NCBI GenBank assembly: GCA_028278675.1 | Contig: JAQAJJ010000031.1 | Coordinates: forward strand, 1-32,209 | Source of the DNA: Candidatus Azophilus lithoversatilis | GTDB taxonomy: Bacteria; Pseudomonadota; Gammaproteobacteria; Pseudomonadales; Azotimanducaceae | DNA: 32,209 nt | Reading direction: 5' to 3' | Shown here: positions 22,577-30,616 of the stretch, piece after piece | Layout: the number at the start of each line of letters is the position of its first letter | Numbering within the stretch: the first letter of the stretch is position 1 | Notes under the pieces: model-generated | What the model was told of the DNA's origin: nothing | Seen by the model: only the letters and a program-made list of their open reading frames with translations | Database searches by the model: none | Made by a program: the position numbers and the translations under genes

Positions 22577-24271
22577 ATGGGAATGCAACGCACGCCCTTG
22601 CTGATGTCACGCTTGATCGAGCGCGGCGCCGCCCTATCGCCGGACACGGAAGTGGTCACGGCAACGGAGACCGGAACCCGACGGCAGACCAATCGGGAGA
22701 CGTTGCGTCGAGCCCATCGGCTCGCCCACGCACTTGACAACGCCGACATCGGCATCGGCGACCGCGTCGGTGTCTTCATGTGGAACGGCTCGCGCCACCT
22801 TGAGACCTATGGCGCGCTTGCCGGCATGGGTGCCGTTGTGCACAACTTGAACGTCCGTCTTCCGCCCAAGGACATCGAGTACATCGTCAACCACGCCCGG
22901 AGCAAGCTCATCATTGCCGATGCTGACATCCTGGGACTGCTCGAGCCCCTTGCCGGACGCCTGCCTACCGTCGAGAAGGTCGTGGTGGCGGTCGAAGAGG
23001 GTTTCGAGGACTGGTCGACGGGGCTGCCGGGGGCGATCGACTACGAGGACTTCATCGCCCCGTGGCCCGACCGCTTCGAATGGCCGCCGCTCTCCGAGAC
23101 TGCTCCACTGGGCCTGTGCTACACAAGCGGCACAACCGGCGACCCCAAGGGCGTGGAGTACGAGCATCGCTCGCAGTATCTGCACACCATGGCCATGTGC
23201 GTGACCGATGCCATGGCCCTGTCCGCCACGGACACGGTCTGCGGCATCGTGCCGATGTTCCACGTCATGGGCTGGGGGATGCCCTGGGCCACGCTGATGC
23301 TGGGCTGCAAGCAAGTCCTGCCACATCGATTCACCAACCCACAGCGGCTCGCCCGTCTCATGGCCGACGAGGGCGTCACCTTGGCAACCGGGGTGCCCAC
23401 CATCTGGCAGGGCGTCATGGAGAGCTGCAAGGACCATCCGGAGGCCTACGATCTGTCGCTGCTCTCGCGCATCGTCAGCGGCGGCTCCGCGGTGCCGCCG
23501 TCGCTTGCCCGTTGGTACTGGGAAGCGCTCGGGGTGGAGATGATCCAGGAATGGGGCATGACCGAGACCAGTCCGCTCGCTACGTTTTCGCGCCGGGTGC
23601 CAAGGACCGCCACGCCGCCGTCGGATACCGCACCGACAGAGTACTTGACCGAAGTGGCAAAGGCCGGTCAGGCCCTGCCGGGACTCGAGGTCGAAGTGTT
23701 CGACAAGGACTTCAACCCCTTGCCGCACGACGGCCAATCCACTGGCGAGATAATGGTGCGCGGGCCTTGGGTGTGTGCGGAGTATTACCGCAACCCGCAG
23801 CCCGGGAATTTCCACGGCGACTGGCTCATCACCGGCGATGTCGGGAAGATCGACCGGGACGAGTGCCTGATTCTCTCCGACCGCTCGAAGGACCTGGTGC
23901 GGTCCGGCGGCGAGTGGATTTCATCGGTGGACCTCGAGAACCACATTCTCGCCCTGGCCGGCGTTGCCAAAGCCTGTGTCGTCGCCCAGCCGCATCCCAA
24001 GTGGGAGCAGCGTCCCGTGGCCCTGATCGTGGTCGAAGAAGGCGCTTCAGTCGGCAAGACGCAGGTGATCGCGCACTGTCTCGACCGCTTCGCCAAATGG
24101 CAATTGCCGGACGATGTGCTCAGGGTCGAATCGATTCCACTGACATCGACCGGGAAGATGGACAAGAAGGCGGTTCGCGCCGACCTCAGTGCCGCGGGCT
24201 ACCTGCTACCGGATCTGCGCACCCCGGGGTCGCGCCAGTGCGTCCTTTCACCGGGCGCGGGGTCCGCTTAG
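22577..24271 (+). CDS. Fatty acyl-CoA synthetase (AMP-forming)
   Basis: A 564-residue cytosolic or membrane-associated ANL-family enzyme that activates a carboxylic acid to acyl-AMP and then to acyl-CoA. The P-loop-like motif is YTSGTTGDPKG (about 188-198); QEWGMTETSP is motif A5; the A7/A8 region reads GDWLITGDVGKIDRDECLILSDRSKDLVRSGGEWIS. The C-terminal catalytic Lys is in STGKMDKKAV. It looks like the medium/long-chain (FadD3/alkK-like) group. ATG 22577 is supported by AAGGAG 5 bases upstream; GTG 22571 overlaps that site and is unlikely. A short, low-complexity tail (SRQCVLSPGAGSA) follows the conserved end. No beta-oxidation genes are adjacent, although tesB lies 8 kb away. Confidence 0.93.
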   Translation: MGMQRTPLLMSRLIERGAALSPDTEVVTATETGTRRQTNRETLRRAHRLAHALDNADIGIGDRVGVFMWNGSRHLETYGALAGMGAVVHNLNVRLPPKDIEYIVNHARSKLIIADADILGLLEPLAGRLPTVEKVVVAVEEGFEDWSTGLPGAIDYEDFIAPWPDRFEWPPLSETAPLGLCYTSGTTGDPKGVEYEHRSQYLHTMAMCVTDAMALSATDTVCGIVPMFHVMGWGMPWATLMLGCKQVLPHRFTNPQRLARLMADEGVTLATGVPTIWQGVMESCKDHPEAYDLSLLSRIVSGGSAVPPSLARWYWEALGVEMIQEWGMTETSPLATFSRRVPRTATPPSDTAPTEYLTEVAKAGQALPGLEVEVFDKDFNPLPHDGQSTGEIMVRGPWVCAEYYRNPQPGNFHGDWLITGDVGKIDRDECLILSDRSKDLVRSGGEWISSVDLENHILALAGVAKACVVAQPHPKWEQRPVALIVVEEGASVGKTQVIAHCLDRFAKWQLPDDVLRVESIPLTSTGKMDKKAVRADLSAAGYLLPDLRTPGSRQCVLSPGAGSA

Positions 24272-24287
24272 GCCGGAGGCACTGCCA

Positions 24288-26010
24288 CTAGCCGGTTTCA
24301 TCGACCGTATCGGTTGTTTCGAAGTCCTCGCTGCGGATCTGATCGTTCAACAGCGCCAACTGCTTGAAGTCGATGAGTTCCATTTGGTCGCTCTGAACCA
24401 CCCGCTCAAGCAAATCCGCGCCGTCGTCGTGAGGCACGGTCGCGCGCTCGCCGCGGCGGCCCTGTTCACCTTGTTGCGCGTCGACCCAGGCCTCCGCCTC
24501 GGGCCGTTCAAGCCACTCGTCCCCCAGCATGAAGGCCAAGTCCCACACTCGCTGGGTTGCCTGCCGCTCTTTGATCTCCAACGCCGTGGGGAAGAAATAA
24601 ACGCCGCTGGTGATTGGCCCCAATGCGAACATCCGGGAATCGCCCTCTTCGGCGCCTTCCCGCGCAATCACCTTGCCGGTCTCGAACTCGCAGTCGACGC
24701 CGCCGTATCGATGTGGAACGACGAGCCCCTTTGCCAGCAGATTCCTCATCAATGCACTGTCGGCATCTTCCAAACGGCTGGTGCTTCCAATCGCCGAGAC
24801 CAGATGCTCAACGCAGATGCAAGGTTCTTCCGCGAGCGTGATTCGGAAAGCCTCGGATGCGGCGTCGTATTCGAACTTCCTTGCTCCTCCTGCGACCGTC
24901 AACTGGCCCGACCTCATCAATGCCAGCAACCGTTCCGCGTTTTCTCTGGGGATGGACGCACGGTAGGTCAGCCAGTCATTCAGCCATTCCGACATCAGTA
25001 TCCGCTTGTCTTCCTCCTCGAGATGGTGCCACAACAGGTCGATGTTGCGGTTGGTCGCGTAGAGCACGGCCTGCCAAGGCCTGGCCTTGTCCTTGGCCAA
25101 GGCAATTTCTCGCTCGTAGTAGTCAACGGGCGAAACGGGCTCGTTGACGCCGTCGCCGATTTCCAAGCGGTGACCTTCGGCGTTTTCGATTTCGCTGCCG
25201 CGCATCTCCACCACGTCGCCGCTTGTCCAACTCCTCGCGTTCGAGTTTCCTGAATTGGTATCTGCCATGGTCGGCACGAACCGCCGGGAGCCGACCGCGC
25301 CGCGAAACGCAGAACAGCTTGCCGGTATGGCCACCGGCGACGAGACCCAGGCACACGTCAATGGCGCTCAAGCGAGTGCCGATCACGCCGACCGACGATT
25401 CCTTGGGGATCTCCTCGGTCAATCTTGTGATGGGATATGGGCTATGGTAATAGTGCTCATGGCGCTGGAATTCCTCCGTTTTGGCAGGTTCAAGATGGCC
25501 GAGGGCAAGGTAGATGTAACGGGCCTCGAAGCAACCTCCGGACCGCGTCCGCAACCCGTAGTTCTCATTGGAAAGCCCTGGAGCGGAGATGTCGATGACT
25601 TCCTCATCGAGCAGATCGAGCCGAAGCTGGCGTTCGGCGGCACATTGCCTGGCGTGGGCCGCCAAGTCGGACAGGTACAAGCCGACCACCGGTCTCGGCA
25701 GGTAAATGCTTGCGTCGAACTCCGAGCTCGCCAGCAACGGTTTCCACTTGTCGGGGTTTTCGGCAGCCCACTTCAGAATCCCGAACTCACCACCGAACCC
25801 CCGATCGATCGCGCCGCACAGGGTGTTCATCAGGTTGCTCTGGGCGTCCGATGAGTAAGCAGCACCACCGCCGAAACCGCGGACATCAAAAAGCGCTATC
25901 GACACCTTGGCCGTGCTCAATCCGGTCGGCAACGACTCCACCATCTTGGCTGCCAGCCCAACGCCCGAGGCGCCGCCGCCAATGATGGCAATCGTGTAGT
26001 CGCGCACCAT
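24288..26010 (-). pseudogene. FAD-NAD(P)-binding protein broken by one frameshift
   Basis: Two overlapping minus-strand frames together make one protein of about 570 residues of the FAD-NAD(P)-binding (NAD_binding_9-like) family. The 5' frame starts at ATG 26010 with IAIIGGGASGVGLAAKM and runs through FDVRGFGGGAAYSSD, YIYLALGH and VGVIGTRLSAIDVCLGLV to GRYQFRKLEREELDK. The sequence then continues in the other frame with GDVVEMRGSEIENAEGHR and VDYYEREIALAKD, and on to TAG 24288. The shift lies at about 25215-25235 and needs one extra base relative to an intact gene. No heptanucleotide slippery site is visible. It may be a true pseudogene, a sequencing error, or a rare programmed shift. The function of the family is unknown. 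It diverges from the propeller-cytochrome gene. Confidence 0.85.
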
Positions 26011-26075
26011 GCTCTACCTATCCGGGCTGACGCTGGAATCGCCGCGAAAATAGCAGTAGCCGATTCGGAGGGTCA

Positions 26076-26119
26076 AGTGCGTGCCAAGCGAATGTTGTCA
26101 ACAGTGCGTGCCAAGCGAA
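26076..26119 (+). repeat. 17-bp direct repeat at the start of the propeller-cytochrome gene
   Basis: The same 17 bases (AGTGCGTGCCAAGCGAA) occur at 26076-26092 and 26103-26119, a 27-base period. Both include a GTG in the same frame, so the protein would begin with a repeated VRAKR peptide if GTG 26077 is used. The first copy is preceded by GGAGGG with 4 bases spacing. It may be a binding site for a regulator or a duplicated translation start. Confidence 0.85.
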
Positions 26120-28869
26120 AATGCGAAACTCCCACGGTGACTATTGCGGGAAACGAACGAAATCTCGCTTGCCTGCCGGTCGCGTTGTTCATGGCTTGGT
26201 CAACGGCGACTTGCTTCGCGGCAGCGGGCGAGCCCGCCGACGGGCTCGCGCACCCGACGGTCTCCCCGTCCACCGCAGCCCATCCCACACACGCGAGCAC
26301 CATCGTCGTGGACGAAGGTCGCGAGCGGGTGTGGAGCGTGAATCCGGACAGCGACACCGTCACGTCGATCAAGTCCCGGGAACTCGTCAAGCTGTTCGAG
26401 GTGCCGGTAGGCGACAACCCCCGCACGCTGGCCTTGGCCCCGAACAACGCCGTTTGGGTTGTCAACCAGGACGACGCCACCATCAGCGTGCTCGAAGCCA
26501 GCACCGGGCGGCTGCGAGAGAGCATTATCCTCCCGTACGCATCGCGCCCATACGGAATCGCGGTCAGCCCAAAGGGCGACACCGCCTACGTGACTCTGCA
26601 GGCGCTCGGTCGCCTCTTGAAACTGGACACTTCGAGCCGCCAGGTGGTAGGCGATGTCGATGTCGGTCCGACGCCGCGTGGCATTGCGGTCTCGGGCGAC
26701 GGAAACAGGATCCTGGTCACACGCTACGTTTCGCCGGCGGGTCACGGCGAGGTGACGGAAGTGAACGCCCGCACCTTTGAAGTGACACGACGCTTCGAAC
26801 TGGCCATCGACCCCGGCCCGGACAGCCCGATCAGCGGCCGGGGCGTGCCCAATCAACTCGCGTCCATCACCATCGCGCCGAATGGCCAGCGCGCCTGGAT
26901 ACCTTCCAAGAAGGACAACACCGGCCGGGGACTTCAGGTCAGTGGAGAACCGCTTGGTTTCGAAACCACAACGCGCACGATGGTTTCGCAGCTGGACCTC
27001 GCCGCCAATCGCGAAGTTCTTTCAGCCCGCCGCGATCTCGACAATCGAGCCATGGCGGTGGCCGTCGCCTTCGACCAGGACGGCGAGCACGCCTTCGTCG
27101 CGCTGCAAGGGACCAACGCCGTGGACGTCTTGAGCGCCGAGACCAGCGCCTTGACGGCATCGATCCCGAGGACGGGATTGGCGCCGCAAGGGTTGGTTGT
27201 CGATGAACGGGGGCATCTGTTCGTGCAGAACTTCCTGTCCCGCGACTTGGCCGTGTACGACGTATCCGATCTTGCCCCAGGCCAAGGGATAAAGCTGATC
27301 GGGCGCATCACAGCCGTTGAGCGCGAACCGCTGGCGCCGGAGTTGCTTCTTGGCAAGCAGATCTTCCACAACGCCGCCGATCCGCGCATGTCGCGCGACG
27401 GCTACGTCAGTTGTGCGAGTTGTCACTTGGAAGGCGGCGGCGACGGACGCGTCTGGGACTTCAGCGGGCGGGGCGCGCACGGCGGCGGCCTGCGCAACAC
27501 CATCACGCTGTTCGGTCGCGCGGGGCTCGGTCACGGGCCCGTTCATTGGCGTGCGGACATCGACGAGATACAGGACTTCGAGATCCTGATCCGTACCACC
27601 TTGCAAGGCCGGGGCTTCGTAACCGATGCGGTCTTCAATGCCAAGGGCGCGAATTGGGTATTTGGGCCGCCGAACGCCGGGCTCAGTCGCGAACTTGATG
27701 CCCTCGCCGCCTATGTCGCCAGCTTCGAACGGGTCAATCCCAGCCCCTATCGACGCCCGGGCGGAGCCATGACGCCCCAAGCCCTCGCCGGCGAAGCGAT
27801 CTTCCACTCGCGCGAGACTGGATGCGCGGCCTGCCACGCCGGCAGGAACTTCACGGACAGCTCACTGCGCCGCACTGGCCGCCAAAACGAAGCCGGAGCA
27901 ACGGCCAGCGCGTCGCACGTCACCGCGAATGCGCCCTTCACGATGCACGACGTTGGAACCTTGTCCGAGGCCGCGGGGGACTTCAATCCAAACACGCTTC
28001 GCGCCCTCGACACCCCGACGGTGAAAGGCGTCTGGGAAACGCCGCCTTATCTGCATGATGGGTCTGCCGCGACGCTTATGGACGTCATCTCAACGCGCAA
28101 CGTCGACGACCGGCACGGCAAGACCACTCACCTGACGGTGCTCGAAAAGGAAAGCCTGGTGGCCTACCTCCAACAACTCGACGACACCATCGTCGACACC
28201 TCCTTGACCATATCGCGCACAGTCGCGGCGACACCGCGCACCGCGGCAGCAGGAACCGGTCTGGGCTTCAGAGTGCGCGCCACCGATCGAGGTGGAGTAC
28301 AGATCGAGCGCGCGACCTTGGTGATCCCGGTCATCGATGGACAGTTGGCGGCGCCCGTTCGTGCACGGATTCACTTCGACAGCAACGACGACGGCTGGCT
28401 CGACGCGGGCGAACCGCTGCTCGCCGAGTCCTCCGTCGCTGCCGACGGCACGGCATCGCTAGCGATCAGTCCGCCACCCATCGTCGGCGCGGGGAGCACC
28501 GCATCGTTCGTCGTGCGACCGGTGACGGGCTCGGCGAACGAGAGTCGGGGCGCTTCAACGAGTCCCGGCCGCCATCCGTTCAACATCATCCTGACCGAGA
28601 TTCACGCCAAGGGTCTCACGTCCAAGGGACAATCCGTGGTCGTCGGCCTTCCGATCCAGGCCAAACCGAACAGCCCAGCCAGCGCCAAGGACAGCAACGC
28701 CAGGATGTCACGGGGCCTACTGAGAGGGCAACTGGCCGAGGATCGCGGGGCGACGGGCGGCGACGCTCCGCTGCGCCATCCGCACACGCGATTCCCCGAC
28801 GCGGGGCTTGAGTTGGAAGATATCTCCTCGGCCCGAGGGACGCCTGCGCCTTCCGCCGGGGCGCGTTAG
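26077..28869 (+). CDS. Beta-propeller (YVTN) fused to dihaem cytochrome c, exported
   Basis: A 930-residue exported protein. The hydrophobic signal (LACLPVALFMAWSTATCFAAA) ends at about residue 50, after an unusually long polar start. Residues 60-410 form a seven-bladed-type YVTN propeller (repeats such as TIVVDEGRERVWSVNPDSDTV, RPYGIAVSPKGDTAYVT, TPRGIAVSGDGNRILV). Then come CASCH (C446, C449, H450) and CAACH (C583, C586, H587), giving a dihaem peroxidase/MauG-like region that ends with GVWETPPYLHDGSAATLMDV. A further Ig-like module (about 710-840) carries a Ca-binding-like DSNDDGWLDAGE. The last 80 residues are low-complexity and may follow a lost stop. GTG 26077 has GGAGGG nearby; later starts are possible. 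The family's substrate is unknown. Confidence 0.85.
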   Translation: MRAKRMLSTVRAKRKCETPTVTIAGNERNLACLPVALFMAWSTATCFAAAGEPADGLAHPTVSPSTAAHPTHASTIVVDEGRERVWSVNPDSDTVTSIKSRELVKLFEVPVGDNPRTLALAPNNAVWVVNQDDATISVLEASTGRLRESIILPYASRPYGIAVSPKGDTAYVTLQALGRLLKLDTSSRQVVGDVDVGPTPRGIAVSGDGNRILVTRYVSPAGHGEVTEVNARTFEVTRRFELAIDPGPDSPISGRGVPNQLASITIAPNGQRAWIPSKKDNTGRGLQVSGEPLGFETTTRTMVSQLDLAANREVLSARRDLDNRAMAVAVAFDQDGEHAFVALQGTNAVDVLSAETSALTASIPRTGLAPQGLVVDERGHLFVQNFLSRDLAVYDVSDLAPGQGIKLIGRITAVEREPLAPELLLGKQIFHNAADPRMSRDGYVSCASCHLEGGGDGRVWDFSGRGAHGGGLRNTITLFGRAGLGHGPVHWRADIDEIQDFEILIRTTLQGRGFVTDAVFNAKGANWVFGPPNAGLSRELDALAAYVASFERVNPSPYRRPGGAMTPQALAGEAIFHSRETGCAACHAGRNFTDSSLRRTGRQNEAGATASASHVTANAPFTMHDVGTLSEAAGDFNPNTLRALDTPTVKGVWETPPYLHDGSAATLMDVISTRNVDDRHGKTTHLTVLEKESLVAYLQQLDDTIVDTSLTISRTVAATPRTAAAGTGLGFRVRATDRGGVQIERATLVIPVIDGQLAAPVRARIHFDSNDDGWLDAGEPLLAESSVAADGTASLAISPPPIVGAGSTASFVVRPVTGSANESRGASTSPGRHPFNIILTEIHAKGLTSKGQSVVVGLPIQAKPNSPASAKDSNARMSRGLLRGQLAEDRGATGGDAPLRHPHTRFPDAGLELEDISSARGTPAPSAGAR

Positions 28870-28871
28870 GG

Positions 28872-29249
28872 TCAAGCGCCGCCGGCGGTTCGACGGCCAC
28901 GCCCAGCGCTGGCACCATGGTCACAAGGGCGGGGTGTCAAACGCGCCAACCGGTCCTCCCGGATCGGGTTCGGAATCGGTATGGCGACCCGCTCACCGTC
29001 TCCGACGTGGCGCCGAAGCTCCTTGAGCCCGAGTTTTTCCACAACTTCGAACGGCCCCATTTGGCGCCGGATTGACGAACACCAAACGAGCGCCTTGTCG
29101 AAATCCAAGAGGCTGCCTGTCCCGAACACCCCAAACTTCGAAATGCGCCAGCACAGGAGATGGCGAACATAGGCTCTATCCCGATATAGTGGGGCGATTG
29201 CGGTGCTGAGAGAGCCACTCAGCGCGCAAGCGCCGGGGTTGCAAAGCAA
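28872..29249 (-). other. Possible gene relic in the gap before the zinc locus
   Basis: The 401-base gap between the propeller-cytochrome gene and the ZIP gene contains one minus-strand open frame of 125 codons. Its middle part (SLLDFDKALVWCSSIRRQMG, GPFEVVEKLGLKELRRHVGD, RVAIPIPNPIREDRL) looks protein-like. Its ends are Arg- and Gly-rich and look random, and no start context is visible. I do not recognise a family. A fragment of a decayed gene is the simplest reading; chance is possible. The last 80 bases of the gap belong to the ZIP leader. Confidence 0.25.
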
Positions 29250-29270
29250 CGTGGGGAAGCTGAGGCCTGC
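29185..29270 (+). promoter_or_regulatory. Structured leader upstream of the ZIP transporter gene
   Basis: TATAGT at 29185-29190 could be a -10 element. The following leader has GCTGAG (29205-29210) pairing with CTCAGC (29218-29223) around AGAGCCA, then GCGC-AA-GCGC (29224-29233, overlapping), then GTTGC-AAA-GCAAC (29238-29250). GAGG is 5 bases before the ATG. A metal-responsive RNA or protein site is possible. It does not fit the yybP-ykoY, TPP or cobalamin consensus I remember. Confidence 0.4.
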
Positions 29271-30152
29271 ATGGAAGAACTATCGCTGACGGCCATTAAG
29301 CTCATCGCGGCCGCATCCATCCTTGCCATCGCCTTGGTCGGCGGCGCCATTCCAATGGCCGCCGCCCGCTACCCAGGCAGCCAAAGGTTCTTTTCCCTAG
29401 GCAACGCGTTTGCCGGGGGCTTGTTCCTCGGGGTGGGCTTCATTCACCTGCTGCCGGAGGGCATTGAGCAGCTTGGGGAAGTCGTGGACTATCCTTTGGC
29501 CGCCCTCTTGGCGGCCTTGGGGCTCGGCGCACTCCTGCTGATCGACCGCGTCATTTTCGATGGCCGGCACGTCCACTCGGATTCGGACACCGCCCAAGGC
29601 CAGTCCATTTTCCCGCTTGTGCTGCTGCTGCTCCTGTCAATCCACTCAATCATCGCAGGCCTGTCGCTCGGCTTTGAAAGCCACGCATCCACCGCCATCA
29701 TCCTCGCGCTCGGCATAGTGCTGCACAAGGGTTCAGAGGCCTTTGCGCTGATGGTGAGCACGATCAGCGCCAGCTTCACCGCCAATCGCCGCAACGCCCT
29801 CTTGGGCGTTTTCGTGGCCATGACTCCAGCGGGCATAATCGCGGGCATGCTCGGCTCGCGCGTCCTGCAAGGCGACGGTGCGGCGCTGGTGGAGGGCAGC
29901 TTCAACGCGCTGGCGGCCGGAACCTTCATCTACATCGCCATCCTGGACATCATTGACGAGGAGTTCTCCAAGCGGGACGTGCGAATGGCCAAATTCGTGG
30001 TGAGCAGCCTGACCGGCGATGACGACGTGCCCATGCCAACCCAGGATCACGACCGCATCTTCAAGTTCCTGCTCGTCATTGCCGGCATAGTCGTCATGGC
30101 GCTGATCGGCGATTTCGCACACTCCCAAGAAGCGCACTCCCTCGCGCACTAG
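29271..30152 (+). CDS. ZIP-family divalent metal (zinc) transporter
   Basis: A 293-residue inner-membrane protein with about eight helices that imports Zn(II) or related ions. The hallmark helices are visible: SIHSIIAGLSLGFES (helix IV, His and Gly) and GIVLHKGSEAFALMVS (helix V, HKGSE). A His/Asp-rich cytoplasmic loop FDGRHVHSDSD lies between helices III and IV. FIHLLPEGIEQLG and AAGTFIYIAILDIIDEEF are also typical. The C-terminal domain (about 240-293) has two further His clusters (DHDRIF, HSQEAHSLAH). It is the first gene of the locus that continues with the small His/Cys protein and the ZnuD-like receptor. GAGG lies 5 bases upstream of the ATG. Confidence 0.93.
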   Translation: MEELSLTAIKLIAAASILAIALVGGAIPMAAARYPGSQRFFSLGNAFAGGLFLGVGFIHLLPEGIEQLGEVVDYPLAALLAALGLGALLLIDRVIFDGRHVHSDSDTAQGQSIFPLVLLLLLSIHSIIAGLSLGFESHASTAIILALGIVLHKGSEAFALMVSTISASFTANRRNALLGVFVAMTPAGIIAGMLGSRVLQGDGAALVEGSFNALAAGTFIYIAILDIIDEEFSKRDVRMAKFVVSSLTGDDDVPMPTQDHDRIFKFLLVIAGIVVMALIGDFAHSQEAHSLAH

Positions 30153-30173
30153 CGGCTTTCAGCTTGCGGTGAG

Positions 30174-30200
30174 CGGACAATTTCCTTAAATTCAAGTCCG
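30174..30200. promoter_or_regulatory. Hairpin between the ZIP gene and the small His/Cys protein
   Basis: CGGAC-AATTT (30174-30183) pairs with AAATT, a CAA bulge, and GTCCG (30188-30200) around CCTT. It sits 22 bases after the ZIP stop. It lacks a run of T, so it is a weak terminator candidate; a regulator site is equally possible. Confidence 0.4.
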
Positions 30201-30225
30201 TAAACGACGGCGCGGAATCGGCTCC

Positions 30226-30537
30226 ATGTTCGGCTCAGCAGGCACAGCGACCAATCCAGCCAAGCGCCATCGCGCCGCTGCTTGGCTGGCGGTACTGGCA
30301 TTCGGTCTCGCGCAATTCCTGTTCGGTGCGCACGTTCACGCCTCAACCGGCTCCGATGAGCCGCCACAGGCCTTGTGCACGGCCTGCGCATTCGCCGATG
30401 ACGGGCAACTTGCCGCGCTTTCGTTCGGTCAAGCGGTGTGCCTGCTGCCTCAACCCGCGGCCAAACTGCCCGTCTTGGGCATCGTCATCAAGCGGCAAGC
30501 TCACTCCTTCCAGGCACGAGCGCCACCCTCCCCCTGA
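30226..30537 (+). CDS. Small His/Cys membrane-associated protein (DUF2946-like)
   Basis: A 103-residue protein with one N-terminal hydrophobic segment (AAWLAVLAFGLAQFLFGAHVHA, about 17-38), which could be a signal anchor. After it come HVHA and the dicysteine CTACAF (about 51-56), together a possible metal site. The C-terminus is Pro- and Arg-rich. It resembles the small DUF2946-type proteins often found upstream of TonB-dependent metal receptors, although I recognise this from pattern and context rather than strong homology. No good Shine-Dalgarno precedes ATG 30226. It lies between the ZIP and ZnuD-like genes, so a role in zinc uptake or sensing is inferred. Confidence 0.6.
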   Translation: MFGSAGTATNPAKRHRAAAWLAVLAFGLAQFLFGAHVHASTGSDEPPQALCTACAFADDGQLAALSFGQAVCLLPQPAAKLPVLGIVIKRQAHSFQARAPPSP

Positions 30538-30616
30538 AACCAGTCCGATAACGCCTTGTTGAACGCGCACTACGCGCAAATTCGCTGCAACCGCGTTCCG
30601 GTTGCTAGGAGAAAAC

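Noticed and set aside
29191-29270. TPP or cobalamin riboswitch
   Set aside because: GCTGAGAGAG and GGGGAAGC echo parts of the TPP consensus, but the central conserved blocks are missing and the gene is a metal transporter.
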